In this document: positions 18,601-25,739 of the stretch, piece after piece | Layout: the number at the start of each line of letters is the position of its first letter | Numbering within the stretch: the stretch's first letter is position 1 | DNA from: Chloracidobacterium sp. | GTDB taxonomy: Bacteria; Acidobacteriota; Blastocatellia; Pyrinomonadales; Pyrinomonadaceae | Direction of reading: 5' to 3' | Length of the DNA stretch: 64,000 bases | NCBI GenBank assembly: GCA_015075585.1 | Contig: JABTUB010000002.1 | Location: 558,001 to 622,000 of the forward strand | Made by a program: the position numbers and the translations under genes | The notes under the pieces: generated by a model | Seen by the model: the letters and a program-made list of their open reading frames with translations, nothing else | What the model was told of the DNA's origin: nothing | Database searches by the model: none

Positions 18601-20178
18601 ATAGTCGTACCAATCGAGCCTTTCGGGATACCACGGCAGCAGCGGTTTCTCTTTCTCCTTGATCATCGCCTGCAACGCCCGGACGTTGTCGGAACGGTAA
18701 AGATATTCGTTATCGATCATGAACGGCTTGAACATCCCGAACGCATCTATCGTCGTTTGCGTCGATTCCTTAAAGCCTTCGGTCGTCTTTTTCAGATCTG
18801 AAATGATATTGCCGATACGGCCGCCGCCCCAACGCGGTGCCGCCCTGTCCATTAGGGCGTCGGCACGCTTGGCGAGTTTATTGAGCATGGGAGCACTGGT
18901 CAGCTCGTATGTGCGCTGCGTTACAGAGCTTGTCTCTATCATTCCCGCGAGTTTATTGGCGATCTTATTGCCGGTGTCCTTTTCTTCAAAATGCTTGCGT
19001 TTGTAAAGCCCGACCAGCCCGACGATACGCTTCATATCGTTCGGGTTCGAGTCGCCGGAAGATGCCTGAAAAACGAGCGGCGGATGATCATCGATCAGAA
19101 CATTCATCGCAGCCGCAAGTATCGCACCAGCGACCATATCGACCGGAATAATGTCGAGAATCAGCTTTTCATTCACCGGAATCACAGGCTGGCCGCGAAG
19201 CGCGATCAAAATAAGCGGAGCCGTCGTCGTAAAGCCCTCATTCCATCCCGGGAACGGATACGCTTGCGACGATTCGACGATCGAAGGCCGGACAAGCGAC
19301 TTAACGATGTCATCCTGCGAAGCGATGATCTGCTCGGCGAGCGATTTTGAGTAGGTGTAGATATTTGTCCAGCCCCAATATTCCGCACGTTCGGCGCCAA
19401 GCTCCGTCGTACGCTCGCGGATCCACATCTTGCGTTCCCGAAATATCGCGGATTTCAGTTCGCTTTCGTCGTCCGGGTCGCGGCCTTCCTCGATGAACCG
19501 AGCGCGCGCCGCCTCGCGGAACTTTGCGGCCTGCACGGCATCGTTGGCCTCTTGACGCGCCTGCTCGCTCAAGCGGGCACAGTCCTCGACCTCACGCATG
19601 ACGTCAAACGTTGTGCCGACAAGCTCATCTTTTCGCGGGAAATATCCGACGACCGGCTCATTCTCCCAGATCGGCCCGGAACGCTTACCCGCAACAAAGC
19701 ACGTCGAAACGTGCACAAGCCGCGGCTTCTTCATCATCCGCGCGAGCTTAATTATGTTATTCGAACCGACAACATTTGTCCTTAGGGCCGACTCAAGCGG
19801 CGGATTGAACGTAACGTTGCCCGCGCCGTTGATGATGATATCGGTGTCGGCCATGATCGCCTCGGCCTCTGCTTCGTCGAGGCCCAGATACTCATTGCCG
19901 ACATCACCGTTCACCGGTACGACCTTCGATCGAATGAAATCCTCAAATCCGTCGCCGTACTTTTCACGCAGCGGATCGAACGTCGGGCTTGTCACAATGC
20001 TCGTCCAGAATCTTATGTTCGACTCATTCGCATCACGAGCCCTGACGGTCGCATAGACCTTTCCGATCGCGGGAAAATTATGTAGCAGCATCGAGAGCGT
20101 AACCTTGCCGACAAAGCCCGTCCCGCCGATAAAAAATATCGTCTTGCCCTTAAATATCTCTGTTGGTGATAGTTTCAT
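15643..20178 (-). CDS. ElbD-like fatty acyl reductase / AMP ligase / ACP / PlsC fusion
   Basis: A 1511-residue multidomain enzyme. Domain 1 (about 1-490) is a male-sterility/fatty acyl reductase type NAD(P) domain with GGTGFVGK near residue 18 and YTYSKSLAEQ near 272. Domain 2 (about 575-1150) is an AMP-forming acyl-CoA/ACP synthetase with FTSGTTGTPKAV near 762 and GYGLTESSP. Domain 3 is a carrier domain with the phosphopantetheine site GFDSLMFVEL near 1195. Domain 4 (about 1280-1500) is a PlsC acyltransferase with HTSHLD (HX4D) and FPEGGRQ. This domain order is that of Myxococcus ElbD, needed for bacterial ether-lipid formation; homologues are reported in Blastocatellia that make ether-bound iso-diabolic acid. 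I infer that it activates acyl chains, reduces them to alcohols and acylates a glycerol backbone. No symbol is assigned because function here is untested. Confidence 0.85.
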   Translation of the reverse strand: MKLSPTEIFKGKTIFFIGGTGFVGKVTLSMLLHNFPAIGKVYATVRARDANESNIRFWTSIVTSPTFDPLREKYGDGFEDFIRSKVVPVNGDVGNEYLGLDEAEAEAIMADTDIIINGAGNVTFNPPLESALRTNVVGSNNIIKLARMMKKPRLVHVSTCFVAGKRSGPIWENEPVVGYFPRKDELVGTTFDVMREVEDCARLSEQARQEANDAVQAAKFREAARARFIEEGRDPDDESELKSAIFRERKMWIRERTTELGAERAEYWGWTNIYTYSKSLAEQIIASQDDIVKSLVRPSIVESSQAYPFPGWNEGFTTTAPLILIALRGQPVIPVNEKLILDIIPVDMVAGAILAAAMNVLIDDHPPLVFQASSGDSNPNDMKRIVGLVGLYKRKHFEEKDTGNKIANKLAGMIETSSVTQRTYELTSAPMLNKLAKRADALMDRAAPRWGGGRIGNIISDLKKTTEGFKESTQTTIDAFGMFKPFMIDNEYLYRSDNVRALQAMIKEKEKPLLPWYPERLDWYDYWLNVHFPGMRKWVLPTLEEELKSVEKRAYTYKDLLDLFDTATKRFGTRVAMRIERDGRKEQYTYEDVRELVYRAAGFFAANGIGPNSRVVLFSNNMPEWGISYFGILKAGATAIPIDPSSSVDEVINFAKAGEAAAIVISPKLLEENSGLPGRLREVWNADDPVRNSAKGKKDADLSKVSSEGDGLAAGSDADKSVRVPAVWTFDDVFEMHPEVEEAKRNALLPPKVPSNAIASLIFTSGTTGTPKAVMLSHKNFVNMISMLSSVLDMDITDGVLSVLPMHHTFEFSAGFLTPFANGTQITYLNELTAEDLSHTIENGHVTGMVGVPALWEMLHRRIKTRLRERGDWFADLADNIIDFNAWIRDNTPFNLGPIVFFPIHQGMGGKMRYLISGGSALTEKVQKDLHGLGFTVLEGYGLTESSPVLTVARPGNKLLKGSVGKPLPGVEVKIDSPDENGVGEVLARGQNVMVGYFNNEEATEAVLHDRWLRTGDLGRLDEDGNLFIVGRSKDVIIDSNGKNIYPDEIEELYGKSPYIKELSVVGLPDEDAGERIAALVVPDYEYDITLNRSEANKKVEEHFREISAGLPFFKRVKVLHLTPFELPRTATRKVKRPEVVEMLQTLEGRSRSKTKNIVEAKGDDNALWIRKIVATVSSRPLSDVAIDDKLLTLGFDSLMFVELQAAVEDAGGRVISPDTLNEVQTVRELLTAVDRVDRSKKLADEPELKEKDEEKEIYIPGIVKRIGNAVVDLAQDTLYSNVLDTHIEGEANVPQHVNFIVAPNHTSHLDTGLVKRALGKGVAEQTVAVAAADYWFDTKYKRAYMNNFTTLVPIERTGSLRQSLRHVLQILRDGYNALIFPEGGRQKSGRIAEFKPIIGYLALNQKIGILPIYIWGTYEAFPKDMVIPPRKSIGASIGAKVGRFLEYSELKEMVAGVPNTEAYRLIAARVQHEIENMRDGKREPFDVAATRKAWKAERRKSRKQEPVIDE

Positions 20179-20215
20179 TTCCTGATTGGTACAAGCATTT
20201 CGTCCACGGTCTTTT

Positions 20216-20614
20216 TCAATTCACATTCCACGGAGGCTTCAGCTCATCAATAAGGCTGTCTTCGAGTCCCGCCGCGAGATTGATGTGAAAGCCGCCGTAT
20301 TGGAACAAACCATCGGTGGACAGTCCATAGATTTCAACCGATTGTTTTTGTAAAAGGCATTTAACAAGACCCTCGTTATTGCGTGTGTTTGTAGTCTGCG
20401 AAACGTGAGCGTTTCGGTAATTTAACATTCGACTTCTAAGCCCTCTATCCGTTTTACCGATGTACATTACTTCACTATCAACAACAAATGCATATAGAAT
20501 ATTGGCACTTTCCGGCTCATCAAAGAGATCGAAATCTAGCTTTCCCTCAACCAGTTTCCATTTGCCAACAGGCTTAAAGCCTATAGATCCAATGCGCTTT
20601 AAGTTTTCGCCCAC
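20216..20614 (-). CDS. GIY-YIG domain protein
   Basis: A small protein of about 130 residues with a GIY-YIG-like core: ILYAFVVDSEVMYIGKT followed by RGLRSRMLNYR, giving the paired strand motif and the conserved Arg, and a late Glu in GLEDSLIDELKPPWN. The latter pattern recalls the metal-binding Glu and the closing K-P-x-W-N of single-domain GIY-YIG proteins. The frame is open from TTG 20641, but GTG at 20614 is preceded by GGAGGTG and is the better start. Family members are nucleases or nuclease-like; target unknown. It starts an accessory patch right after the ElbD-like gene. Confidence 0.75.
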   Translation of the reverse strand: MGENLKRIGSIGFKPVGKWKLVEGKLDFDLFDEPESANILYAFVVDSEVMYIGKTDRGLRSRMLNYRNAHVSQTTNTRNNEGLVKCLLQKQSVEIYGLSTDGLFQYGGFHINLAAGLEDSLIDELKPPWNVN

Positions 20615-20710
20615 GACCACCTCCGTTAAACTGACTTTCAAAGGAAAAGCTCATGACCTCAATGAATTCGTGCGGATAAAACTCGTGTTTCCCTAAGGGC
20701 AATTCCTGAC

Positions 20711-21280
20711 TCATTTCTTCCTCGTTCCAACAAATCCGATCTTCCGTTTCAAACGCTTCGGATCGCGCATGATCTCGCCTAATAACTGAAACACGACATC
20801 AAAATCGCCCTCATGCTTTGCGGCGACCTTTGCCAGTTGGTCAACCCGTTTCGCCAAATCTTTGTGCAATGCCAAAACAGCCCGCATCTTTACAAAAGCC
20901 CGCACGACAACGATACTAGCCTCAACCGCCGTCGGGCTATTAAGAATGCTCGCAAGCATAACCGCACCATGTTCGGTGAAAGCGAATGGAGCGTATTTGA
21001 TATTCGAACCGCGTTTTGAGCCGCTTTTGTTCAAGGTCACAGTTTGTGACCTTGAAGCTTCCAGCTGTGATATCTCATCTTCGGTAAGTTCAAATAAGAA
21101 ATCATCAGGAAATCGATGTCGATTCCTCCTAACCGCCTGTTTCAATACGCGCGTTTCGACCTTATAAACCTCAGCTAGATCACTGTCCAACATCACGCGT
21201 TGCCCACGGATGACGTAAATTTTATTTTCGACCTCTTGCATTACGGCCAAAGCCTGATTCTGTTCGGTCTCTTTGCTCAT
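20711..21280 (-). CDS. ORF6N domain protein (KilA-N/Bro-like, phage-type)
   Basis: A 189-residue protein from ATG at 21280. The longer frame to 21376 reads through the decayed LarA 3' end in another frame and is rejected. Residues about 15-105 form the ORF6N DNA-binding domain: KIYVIRGQRVMLDSDLAEVY, then VLKQAVRRNRHRFPDDFLFELT, then an AFTEHGAVMLASILNS segment. A helical tail follows (FVKMRAVLALHKDLAKRVDQL), and the end is basic. ORF6N domains occur in phage antirepressor-like proteins and as solitary chromosomal genes on mobile regions. Nothing phage-like lies next to it here, so it looks like an isolated accessory gene. Confidence 0.85.
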   Translation of the reverse strand: MSKETEQNQALAVMQEVENKIYVIRGQRVMLDSDLAEVYKVETRVLKQAVRRNRHRFPDDFLFELTEDEISQLEASRSQTVTLNKSGSKRGSNIKYAPFAFTEHGAVMLASILNSPTAVEASIVVVRAFVKMRAVLALHKDLAKRVDQLAKVAAKHEGDFDVVFQLLGEIMRDPKRLKRKIGFVGTRKK

Positions 21281-21357
21281 TTTATTCTTGAACAGTCCGA
21301 TTACGATCTGGAACTGCAACTTCTGCGATCGGACGACTGACCGCTGTCCAACGGCTA

Positions 21358-21440
21358 CTAATCCGTTACGCTGCAAAGCCCGGTGATCGGCTGATGCAGC
21401 ATCGTTATCCCTTCGTTATAGTCTTCGGCGACGGCTTCGG
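21358..21440 (-). pseudogene. Decayed 3' end of a second LarA-like gene
   Basis: The reverse strand encodes DITEAVAEDYNEGI followed by TMLHQPITGLCSVTD and a TAG stop (21358-21360). The intact LarA-like gene nearby ends [15 protein letters not shown]. About 40 of the last 47 bases are the same in the two copies by eye, while the residues further upstream have diverged and a five-residue gap is needed. The remnant stops abruptly at the end of the VapC gene, so the toxin-antitoxin pair sits between two same-orientation LarA 3' ends. I read it as the leftover of a tandem paralogue rather than a fresh integration duplicate, because the divergence is large. Confidence 0.75.
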
Positions 21441-21803
21441 TTATATCGCCAATGGAACAATTTTCGACTTCAATATCTTCCGGTCGCGCGTAATCAGCGG
21501 TATTTTTTCAACAAGGCTCGTTGCCGCGATGATCTCGTCTGCCGGATCGGATTGAAAATCAAGCGCGGTGCTAGCGCGGGCGATCTCCAAGGTTATTGGA
21601 TAAACCGTTGCCTGTCGAAGAAATCTTCTGAATGCAACGCCATCAACATCAATGGAAATCCGTTTCTGTTGTACGAGTTTTGAAATTTCCCACAAAACGA
21701 TGCCCGAAATAGCAACAGGTACGCCTTCGAGCAAGTCGAGTTCGCGCACCGAGAGATCGCCGATCAATCCATCTACAACTATGTGCGTGTCAAGATTCAG
21801 CAT
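21441..21803 (-). CDS. vapC: VapC-type PIN-domain toxin
   Basis: A 120-residue PIN-domain protein, probably an RNase toxin. The four acidic positions can be placed: Asp in MLNLDTHIVVD at the N-terminus, Glu in LWEISKL, Asp in DPADEIIAATSLV, and Asp in LITRDRKI near the C-terminus. The order and spacing are those of the VapC family. Its ATG at 21803 lies inside the antitoxin gene (14-base overlap), the usual coupled arrangement. Right after its stop comes the LarA-like remnant, which suggests the pair inserted into or replaced part of a paralogue. Toxic activity has not been shown; the assignment rests on motif and pairing. Confidence 0.88.
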   Translation of the reverse strand: MLNLDTHIVVDGLIGDLSVRELDLLEGVPVAISGIVLWEISKLVQQKRISIDVDGVAFRRFLRQATVYPITLEIARASTALDFQSDPADEIIAATSLVEKIPLITRDRKILKSKIVPLAI

Positions 21804-22020
21804 CCCATTTGATTCCAGTCGACATTATGTCCCCATGTATCTTGATCTGCCCTTTCATCGAGCCTATCCATTCGGAGTTGTTGGGCTTAATTGGTATGAC
21901 TTTGGCGACCGGTTTACCTCGCTTCTCAACGACGATGCCCTCGGCCTCTAGATTGTCAAAGATACTTAGGCATTTTGCCTTAAATTCCGTTACGCTAATT
22001 GTTCGTGTTTTAGCTTTCAT
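21790..22020 (-). CDS. Phd/YefM-type antitoxin
   Basis: A 76-residue protein from ATG at 22020 (the upstream in-frame ATG adds an unlikely leader). The start KTRTISVTEFKAKCLSIFDN, followed by the beta-hairpin segment GIVVEKRGKPVAKVIP, is typical of Phd/YefM antitoxins, which bind operator DNA as dimers and neutralise the toxin through the variable C-terminus (here GQIKIHGDIMSTGIKW). It overlaps the VapC start by 14 bases. It lies 43 bases downstream of the LarA-like stop. Autoregulation of the pair is expected from the family, but I could not define an operator. Confidence 0.88.
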   Translation of the reverse strand: MKAKTRTISVTEFKAKCLSIFDNLEAEGIVVEKRGKPVAKVIPIKPNNSEWIGSMKGQIKIHGDIMSTGIKWDAES

Positions 22021-22063
22021 AACACAAATCTTATCATAATGACCAGTCAGGTGACCAGTCATT

Positions 22064-23665
22064 TTAATCCGTCACGCTGCAAAGCCCAATGATCGGCTGG
22101 TGGAGCATTGTGATCTCGGCGTTGCGGCCCATATATGATCGTGCCATTTCAATTGCCTCGGTCAGGTTGTCGGCGCGTTCCCAGCCGAGCATTTCGGGGA
22201 CGTGAGCATTCTCGGCACCCGCGACTATAACTTTGCCGACGTGCTGACGCCCATTTTCGCCCCAATACCACATAAAGAACGGGTGCGCGCCGTGATAGGC
22301 ATTGCCGCGGCGATACATCTCGACATAAGCCGGATTTGAAGCGAATTCACGCTCGTATTTCTCACGCAGATAGAAGGCGTCACGCGATTCGGGCAGCAGG
22401 CGATGAAAGAATTCGATATATGACGGGTGAAAATTATGATCGAACTCGTCAAAGCACGGATGCGTGATGACCATCACGCCGCCCTTTCGCAGCAGCGGCT
22501 TGTTGCGATACATATTGAAGTGATAGCCGAGGGCCATCACCTGCACGAGCAGCGGATTGAGCGCCGAATAGACATTGTAGGGCGAAATGTCCGGAATGCC
22601 CGAGATCAGGATGTCGCACTGCCCCTTGACCGGTATCTCGTACTGCCGATAATTCAGCTCGAGTATCCTTTCGTGAACAGGTTCGGTACGGCCCGCAAAA
22701 CAGCCGATCATCTCGTATTGTGCCGGTATCGCATGCAGCATCTTTCGGCGTGCGGCACGCGGCAGCTTTGAGAACGTGCGTTTCATCGCTTCCCACTTGA
22801 GGCGGTCGGCGAATGAGAATTCGTCCTCGTTCCGCGTGAGTATGTCGTAGCCCTCGCCGAACATCCGATTGTTAAGAGCCGTCTCGATATGAAAGACCTT
22901 GCAGGCCTCGTCAACGAGCTTGCCGAGCCGGATGACCTTGTGATTGAGCGCCGACTTCGGCGGATCCATGTACGAGTCAGAGTCGCGTATCGTCTGCGGT
23001 TCGTGGTGCGCACGCAGCGACTCGTAATCGCACAGCCCGACCGCGACAGACTTATGTCCGCCGTCCATTGGCACAAAATTGACGTTGGCGTAGATCAGCA
23101 GGTCGCTCTCGATCGCACGCTTATTCACGCGAAGCGGCTCATTGTGCCGCGTGTGGCCGAGGGTGATCAGGTTGTCGTCGTCCTCGGCATCGTGGTTGTA
23201 ATATCGGTCAGGGTAGAACTCGTCGAATATCTTCGAGCCGACCATCCGCTTCATCTCCCACTCGGTCATCTTGCGGTGGAGCGAATTCGCGATGATCAGG
23301 TGGATATCATCAACTCCGTTCGCCGCACACATATCCAAGATGACCTCAAGCATCGTCTGCCGTATGTCGGGCGTCGCCATCGGCGGCAGCGGTATGCTGA
23401 TGTCGTCAAGCGCGATCGTTACGCGCATTCCCGGTTCGAGCAGCGCATACAGCGGCTCCATCTCGAACGGATGATTTACCGCATAGCGTATCGCCGCCTC
23501 GCGGTTCGGCAGGCCTTTGATCGGCGGATTCGGATAGATCACCCGCGTCCCTACCGGTATGTCCTCAAGGATGAAATCCTCGCCGTTCGGCATGATCCGC
23601 GGCGCCGAATCCTTGTCAATGTACACGATCGACTCGTGCGTTTTTCGTCTTAGCTGAAGTGCCAT
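22064..23665 (-). CDS. LarA-like (DUF2088, lactate racemase domain) protein
   Basis: A 533-residue protein starting ATG at 23665. The N-terminal domain has the LarA pattern: [12 protein letters not shown] (equivalent of DD-x-TRP), IANSLHRKM (the LHR position corresponding to the Ni/NPN-site GTHR region) and [12 protein letters not shown] (the GG-x-K region that holds the pincer cofactor lysine). LarA enzymes racemise or epimerise 2-hydroxy acids with a nickel-pincer nucleotide cofactor. This protein is about 100 residues longer than classical LarA, so it belongs to the wider family whose substrates are often unknown. No larB, larC or larE is visible in the window. A fragment of a second copy lies downstream, beyond VapBC. 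Confidence 0.8.
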   Translation of the reverse strand: MALQLRRKTHESIVYIDKDSAPRIMPNGEDFILEDIPVGTRVIYPNPPIKGLPNREAAIRYAVNHPFEMEPLYALLEPGMRVTIALDDISIPLPPMATPDIRQTMLEVILDMCAANGVDDIHLIIANSLHRKMTEWEMKRMVGSKIFDEFYPDRYYNHDAEDDDNLITLGHTRHNEPLRVNKRAIESDLLIYANVNFVPMDGGHKSVAVGLCDYESLRAHHEPQTIRDSDSYMDPPKSALNHKVIRLGKLVDEACKVFHIETALNNRMFGEGYDILTRNEDEFSFADRLKWEAMKRTFSKLPRAARRKMLHAIPAQYEMIGCFAGRTEPVHERILELNYRQYEIPVKGQCDILISGIPDISPYNVYSALNPLLVQVMALGYHFNMYRNKPLLRKGGVMVITHPCFDEFDHNFHPSYIEFFHRLLPESRDAFYLREKYEREFASNPAYVEMYRRGNAYHGAHPFFMWYWGENGRQHVGKVIVAGAENAHVPEMLGWERADNLTEAIEMARSYMGRNAEITMLHQPIIGLCSVTD

Positions 23666-23673
23666 AATTTCTT

Positions 23674-23724
23674 AGCCCGCATCGCGGGCGGCTAGCATAA
23701 AGCCTAGGGCGTCAGCCCTAGGAA
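23674..23724 (-). repeat. Outer REP unit, left of transposase 1
   Basis: Contains two hairpins, GCCCGCATCGCGGGC and CCTAGGGCGTCAGCCCTAGG, separated by a linker that reads CTTTATGCTAG on the reverse strand. It lies in the short gap between the LarA-like start and the transposase stop, and so could also act as a transcript boundary. Confidence 0.8.
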
Positions 23725-23728
23725 CTCG

Positions 23729-24223
23729 TCAACAAATCTCACCCAAGCCCGCAGCCACGGGCGGCAGCGTCCCGATCTCTAAATACCTTTCATCAAACTC
23801 GACCCCGTTCTTAACCAGCAACTCAATGAACTCGTCCCGAAAATCGCGCTTCGCGTGATGAACCTCCTGTTCGGCAATGTATCGACGAACCTTCTCGATT
23901 TGCGACGCACTGACGGTAAACGCGCCATATCCACGCTGCCAAGCGAAATCTTTCGTTTCAGGAAATACATCGTGCATCCATCCACTTGAATTTGCTTTAA
24001 TGTCTCTGAGCACATCGGATAGTGCCTTGTCGGGCCGCAGTTTTGCCAAAACGTGAGTATGATCAGGCATACCGTTTATCTCCAGAAAAATACCACCGAG
24101 ATTTCGAATGATCCCGCCGATGTATTCATACAGCCGCACTTTCCGTTCCCCCGTAATTAGCTGTTGTCTCTCCTTCGTCCCGAAGACGATGTGATAGATC
24201 AAATTTGTGTACGACTGACCCAT
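23729..24223 (-). CDS. REP-associated tyrosine transposase (IS200-like Y1_Tnp), copy 1
   Basis: A 164-residue protein from ATG at 24223 (MGQSYTNLIYHIVFGTK); the longer frame to 24268 reads into REP sequence. The HUH pair of single-strand DNA transposases is present as PDHTHVL (His-x-His) near residue 65, and a following helix supplies the candidate catalytic Tyr. SLSEY-like order is less clear than in IS200; the RRYIAEQEVHH segment is typical of this family. The last ten or so residues (PPVAAGLGEIC) are encoded by an inner REP unit, so the palindrome supplies the C-terminus. The gene is flanked by inverted REPs and has no accessory genes, which favours a RAYT over a full IS200 element. Confidence 0.85.
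   Translation of the reverse strand: MGQSYTNLIYHIVFGTKERQQLITGERKVRLYEYIGGIIRNLGGIFLEINGMPDHTHVLAKLRPDKALSDVLRDIKANSSGWMHDVFPETKDFAWQRGYGAFTVSASQIEKVRRYIAEQEVHHAKRDFRDEFIELLVKNGVEFDERYLEIGTLPPVAAGLGEIC
23745..23771 (-). repeat. Inner half-REP inside the transposase 3' end
   Basis: The forward strand reads AAGCCCG, a short loop, then CGGGCGGCAGCGTC, matching in inverted orientation the unit at 24230-24255. It encodes part of the transposase C-terminus. Confidence 0.7.
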
Positions 24224-24229
24224 TTGTTT

Positions 24230-24326
24230 GACGCTGCCGCCCGCTTTGCGGGCTTTACCAATTTCCAATCCGTTTCCTGGGGCTCACGCCCCAGGCTTTA
24301 TGCTTGTCACCCGCGTTGCGGGCAGC
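24230..24326 (+). repeat. Half-REP plus outer REP unit, right of transposase 1
   Basis: Begins GACGCTGCCGCCCGC with loop and GCGGGCTT (half unit), then a spacer, then the full unit CCTGGGGC/GCCCCAGG, CTTTATGCTTG and CCCGCGTTGCGGG. The full unit is the inverted counterpart of the left outer unit. It ends 5 bases before the stop codon of the HAD phosphatase gene. Confidence 0.8.
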
Positions 24327-24331
24327 AGAGA

Positions 24332-25006
24332 TCATTTCAGATCCAAGATCGCCCAGTCGTGTTGCAGGGCCGTTTGTTTCAGGCGAAAGTCGGGGCAAAC
24401 GGCGACCGGATGACCGACGATCGAGAGCATCGGCAGATCGGATATCGAATCCGAATATGCATAAGACTCTGACAGATTTATGTTCTCACGCTCGGCGTAT
24501 TCGCGTATCCACTTCGCCTTTGTCGCCGAAGCCATCACCGGCGGCAGAACGCGGCCCGTCGCATAGCCATTGACGAATTCGAGGCGGTTCGCAACATAAT
24601 CATCAATGCCGAGATGATCCATCAATTTCGCGATGGTAAAGTCCAACGCGCCGGTCAGCACGACCTGCCGCTGCCCGATCTTCTTTCCCTGTGCGATCAG
24701 TTCTTCAGTGCCCGGAAAGATCGCAGGCTTCAGCACTTCCTCAAAAAGTTCGTCAGAAAAATACCGAAGCCGATCTTGCGAAAAGCCCTCGTAGCTGCGG
24801 AAGAAGACCTCGTTAAAGACGTTGCGCGAATACAGGTCGGTAACGCCGAAAAACGGCAGCTTTACGAGCGTCTCGACACTCTTGCGCGCGGTCTGCCAAA
24901 GCCCTTGCTGCCGCTTTGCGTAAAATGCGAGCGTGTGGACGAGGTTCGTGCTTACCAGTGTGCCTTCAAGGTCGTAAAATGCCGCCGCTTGTCCGTTTTT
25001 ATTCAT
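24332..25006 (-). CDS. HAD-IB family phosphatase (SerB-like)
   Basis: A 224-residue haloacid dehalogenase-type hydrolase starting ATG at 25006. Motif I reads FYDLEGTLV, in which the second Asp of the usual DxDGT is Glu. Motif II is VVLTGA, with the usual Ser/Thr as Thr. Motif III lysine is in ATKAKWIREYAER, and motif IV is YSDSISDLPML. The layout is that of HAD-IB enzymes related to phosphoserine phosphatase and to the acyltransferase-linked phosphatases. The D-to-E change in the general acid/base position may reduce or redirect activity. Its 3' end abuts the REP units of transposase 1. Confidence 0.85.
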   Translation of the reverse strand: MNKNGQAAAFYDLEGTLVSTNLVHTLAFYAKRQQGLWQTARKSVETLVKLPFFGVTDLYSRNVFNEVFFRSYEGFSQDRLRYFSDELFEEVLKPAIFPGTEELIAQGKKIGQRQVVLTGALDFTIAKLMDHLGIDDYVANRLEFVNGYATGRVLPPVMASATKAKWIREYAERENINLSESYAYSDSISDLPMLSIVGHPVAVCPDFRLKQTALQHDWAILDLK

Positions 25007-25114
25007 AGACGCGATGTGCTATCGTAATCTCACCCAAAAATGGCCCGGACCTGATAGTTAACAGAGCTTATATTAGCACCGATCCGAGCGAAGCAATAGG
25101 ATTTTGAGCAACTC

Positions 25115-25150
25115 ATTACAAAATAATTACATTTTGTAATTACATTGTAA
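25115..25150. promoter_or_regulatory. AT-rich operator-like palindromes upstream of coaD
   Basis: ATTACAAAAT (25115-25124) and its perfect inverse ATTTTGTAAT (25131-25140) are separated by 6 bases. A second overlapping palindrome TTACATTGTAA spans 25140-25150, ten bases before the coaD ATG. The TTACA/TGTAA half-site thus occurs repeatedly. The spacing and AT content contrast with the surrounding sequence and look like the binding site of a dimeric repressor. It could act on coaD or the divergent HAD gene. Confidence 0.55.
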
Positions 25151-25159
25151 ATACATCAT

Positions 25160-25657
25160 ATGCGGCGAGCACTCTTTCCCGGCTCTTTTGACCCATTAAC
25201 GAACGGCCATCTCGACATTCTTCGTCGCTCGGCACCGCTTTTTGACGAAATGATAGTCGGCGTGCTGAATAATCCTGACAAAAACCCGATGTTCACCGTC
25301 GAAGAGCGTTCAGAGATGATACGCGAGGCGCTGACGCTGATCGACGGCAGCGGCTGCAGGTTCACGGTTGCGAGCTTCTCGGGCCTGACGGCCGAATTCG
25401 CCCGCCGATCGGGCGCTTCAGCGATCGTTCGCGGCATTCGCGCCGTGAGCGATTACGAATACGAACTGCGAATGGCGTTGATGAACCGCCGGCTTGAGCC
25501 TTCGATAGAGACGGTCTTTCTGATGGCAGGCGAAGAATACTCGTACGTTTCATCGACCCTTATGAAGCAGGTCTTTTTGCTCGGCGGCCGCATCGGAGGC
25601 CTCATTCCGCCACAGGTCGAAGCCCGAATGCGAGAGAAACTTGATCCCGGCGCCTGA
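25160..25657 (+). CDS. coaD: Phosphopantetheine adenylyltransferase
   Basis: Catalyses the penultimate step of coenzyme A synthesis, joining ATP and 4'-phosphopantetheine to give dephospho-CoA. The 165-residue protein has the nucleotidyltransferase motif GSFDPLTNGHLDI (the TxGH motif) at residues about 8-20, then NPDKNPMFTVEER, the conserved Arg segment IVRGIRAVSDYEYE, and the closing EYSYVSSTLMKQV. All are characteristic of CoaD. ATG at 25160 follows an AT-rich palindromic stretch with no clear Shine-Dalgarno, so initiation may be controlled there. It lies 82 bases before an aminotransferase gene on the same strand. Confidence 0.97.
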   Translation: MRRALFPGSFDPLTNGHLDILRRSAPLFDEMIVGVLNNPDKNPMFTVEERSEMIREALTLIDGSGCRFTVASFSGLTAEFARRSGASAIVRGIRAVSDYEYELRMALMNRRLEPSIETVFLMAGEEYSYVSSTLMKQVFLLGGRIGGLIPPQVEARMREKLDPGA

Positions 25658-25739
25658 GAAATGAGTGCAAGGTTGCTCGGGCCGATAAATGCGACCGCCT
25701 GATTAGCCATTCCGCCTCGATATGGCACAATAGACAATT

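Larger units (their letters stand above)
23674..24326. mobile_element. RAYT/REP module 1 (tyrosine transposase flanked by inverted REP palindromes)
   Basis: The Y1 transposase gene is bracketed by two nested pairs of inverted palindromic units. The outer pair (23674-23724 and about 24280-24326) each consist of a CCTRGGGC/GCCCYAGG hairpin, the linker CTTTATGCT and a CCCGC/GCGGG hairpin, in opposite orientation. The inner pair (23745-23771 and 24230-24255) share GACGCTGCCGCCCG and CGGGCTT. This is the organisation described for REP-associated tyrosine transposases. I see no target-site duplication. Confidence 0.75.

Noticed and set aside
21281..21376. Longer N-terminus for the ORF6N protein
   Set aside because: It reads the LarA remnant in the wrong frame; ATG at 21280 gives the usual start of the family.
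21358..23665. Integrative element bounded by direct repeats of the LarA 3' end
   Set aside because: The two ends differ too much upstream of the last 47 bases, and no integrase is present.
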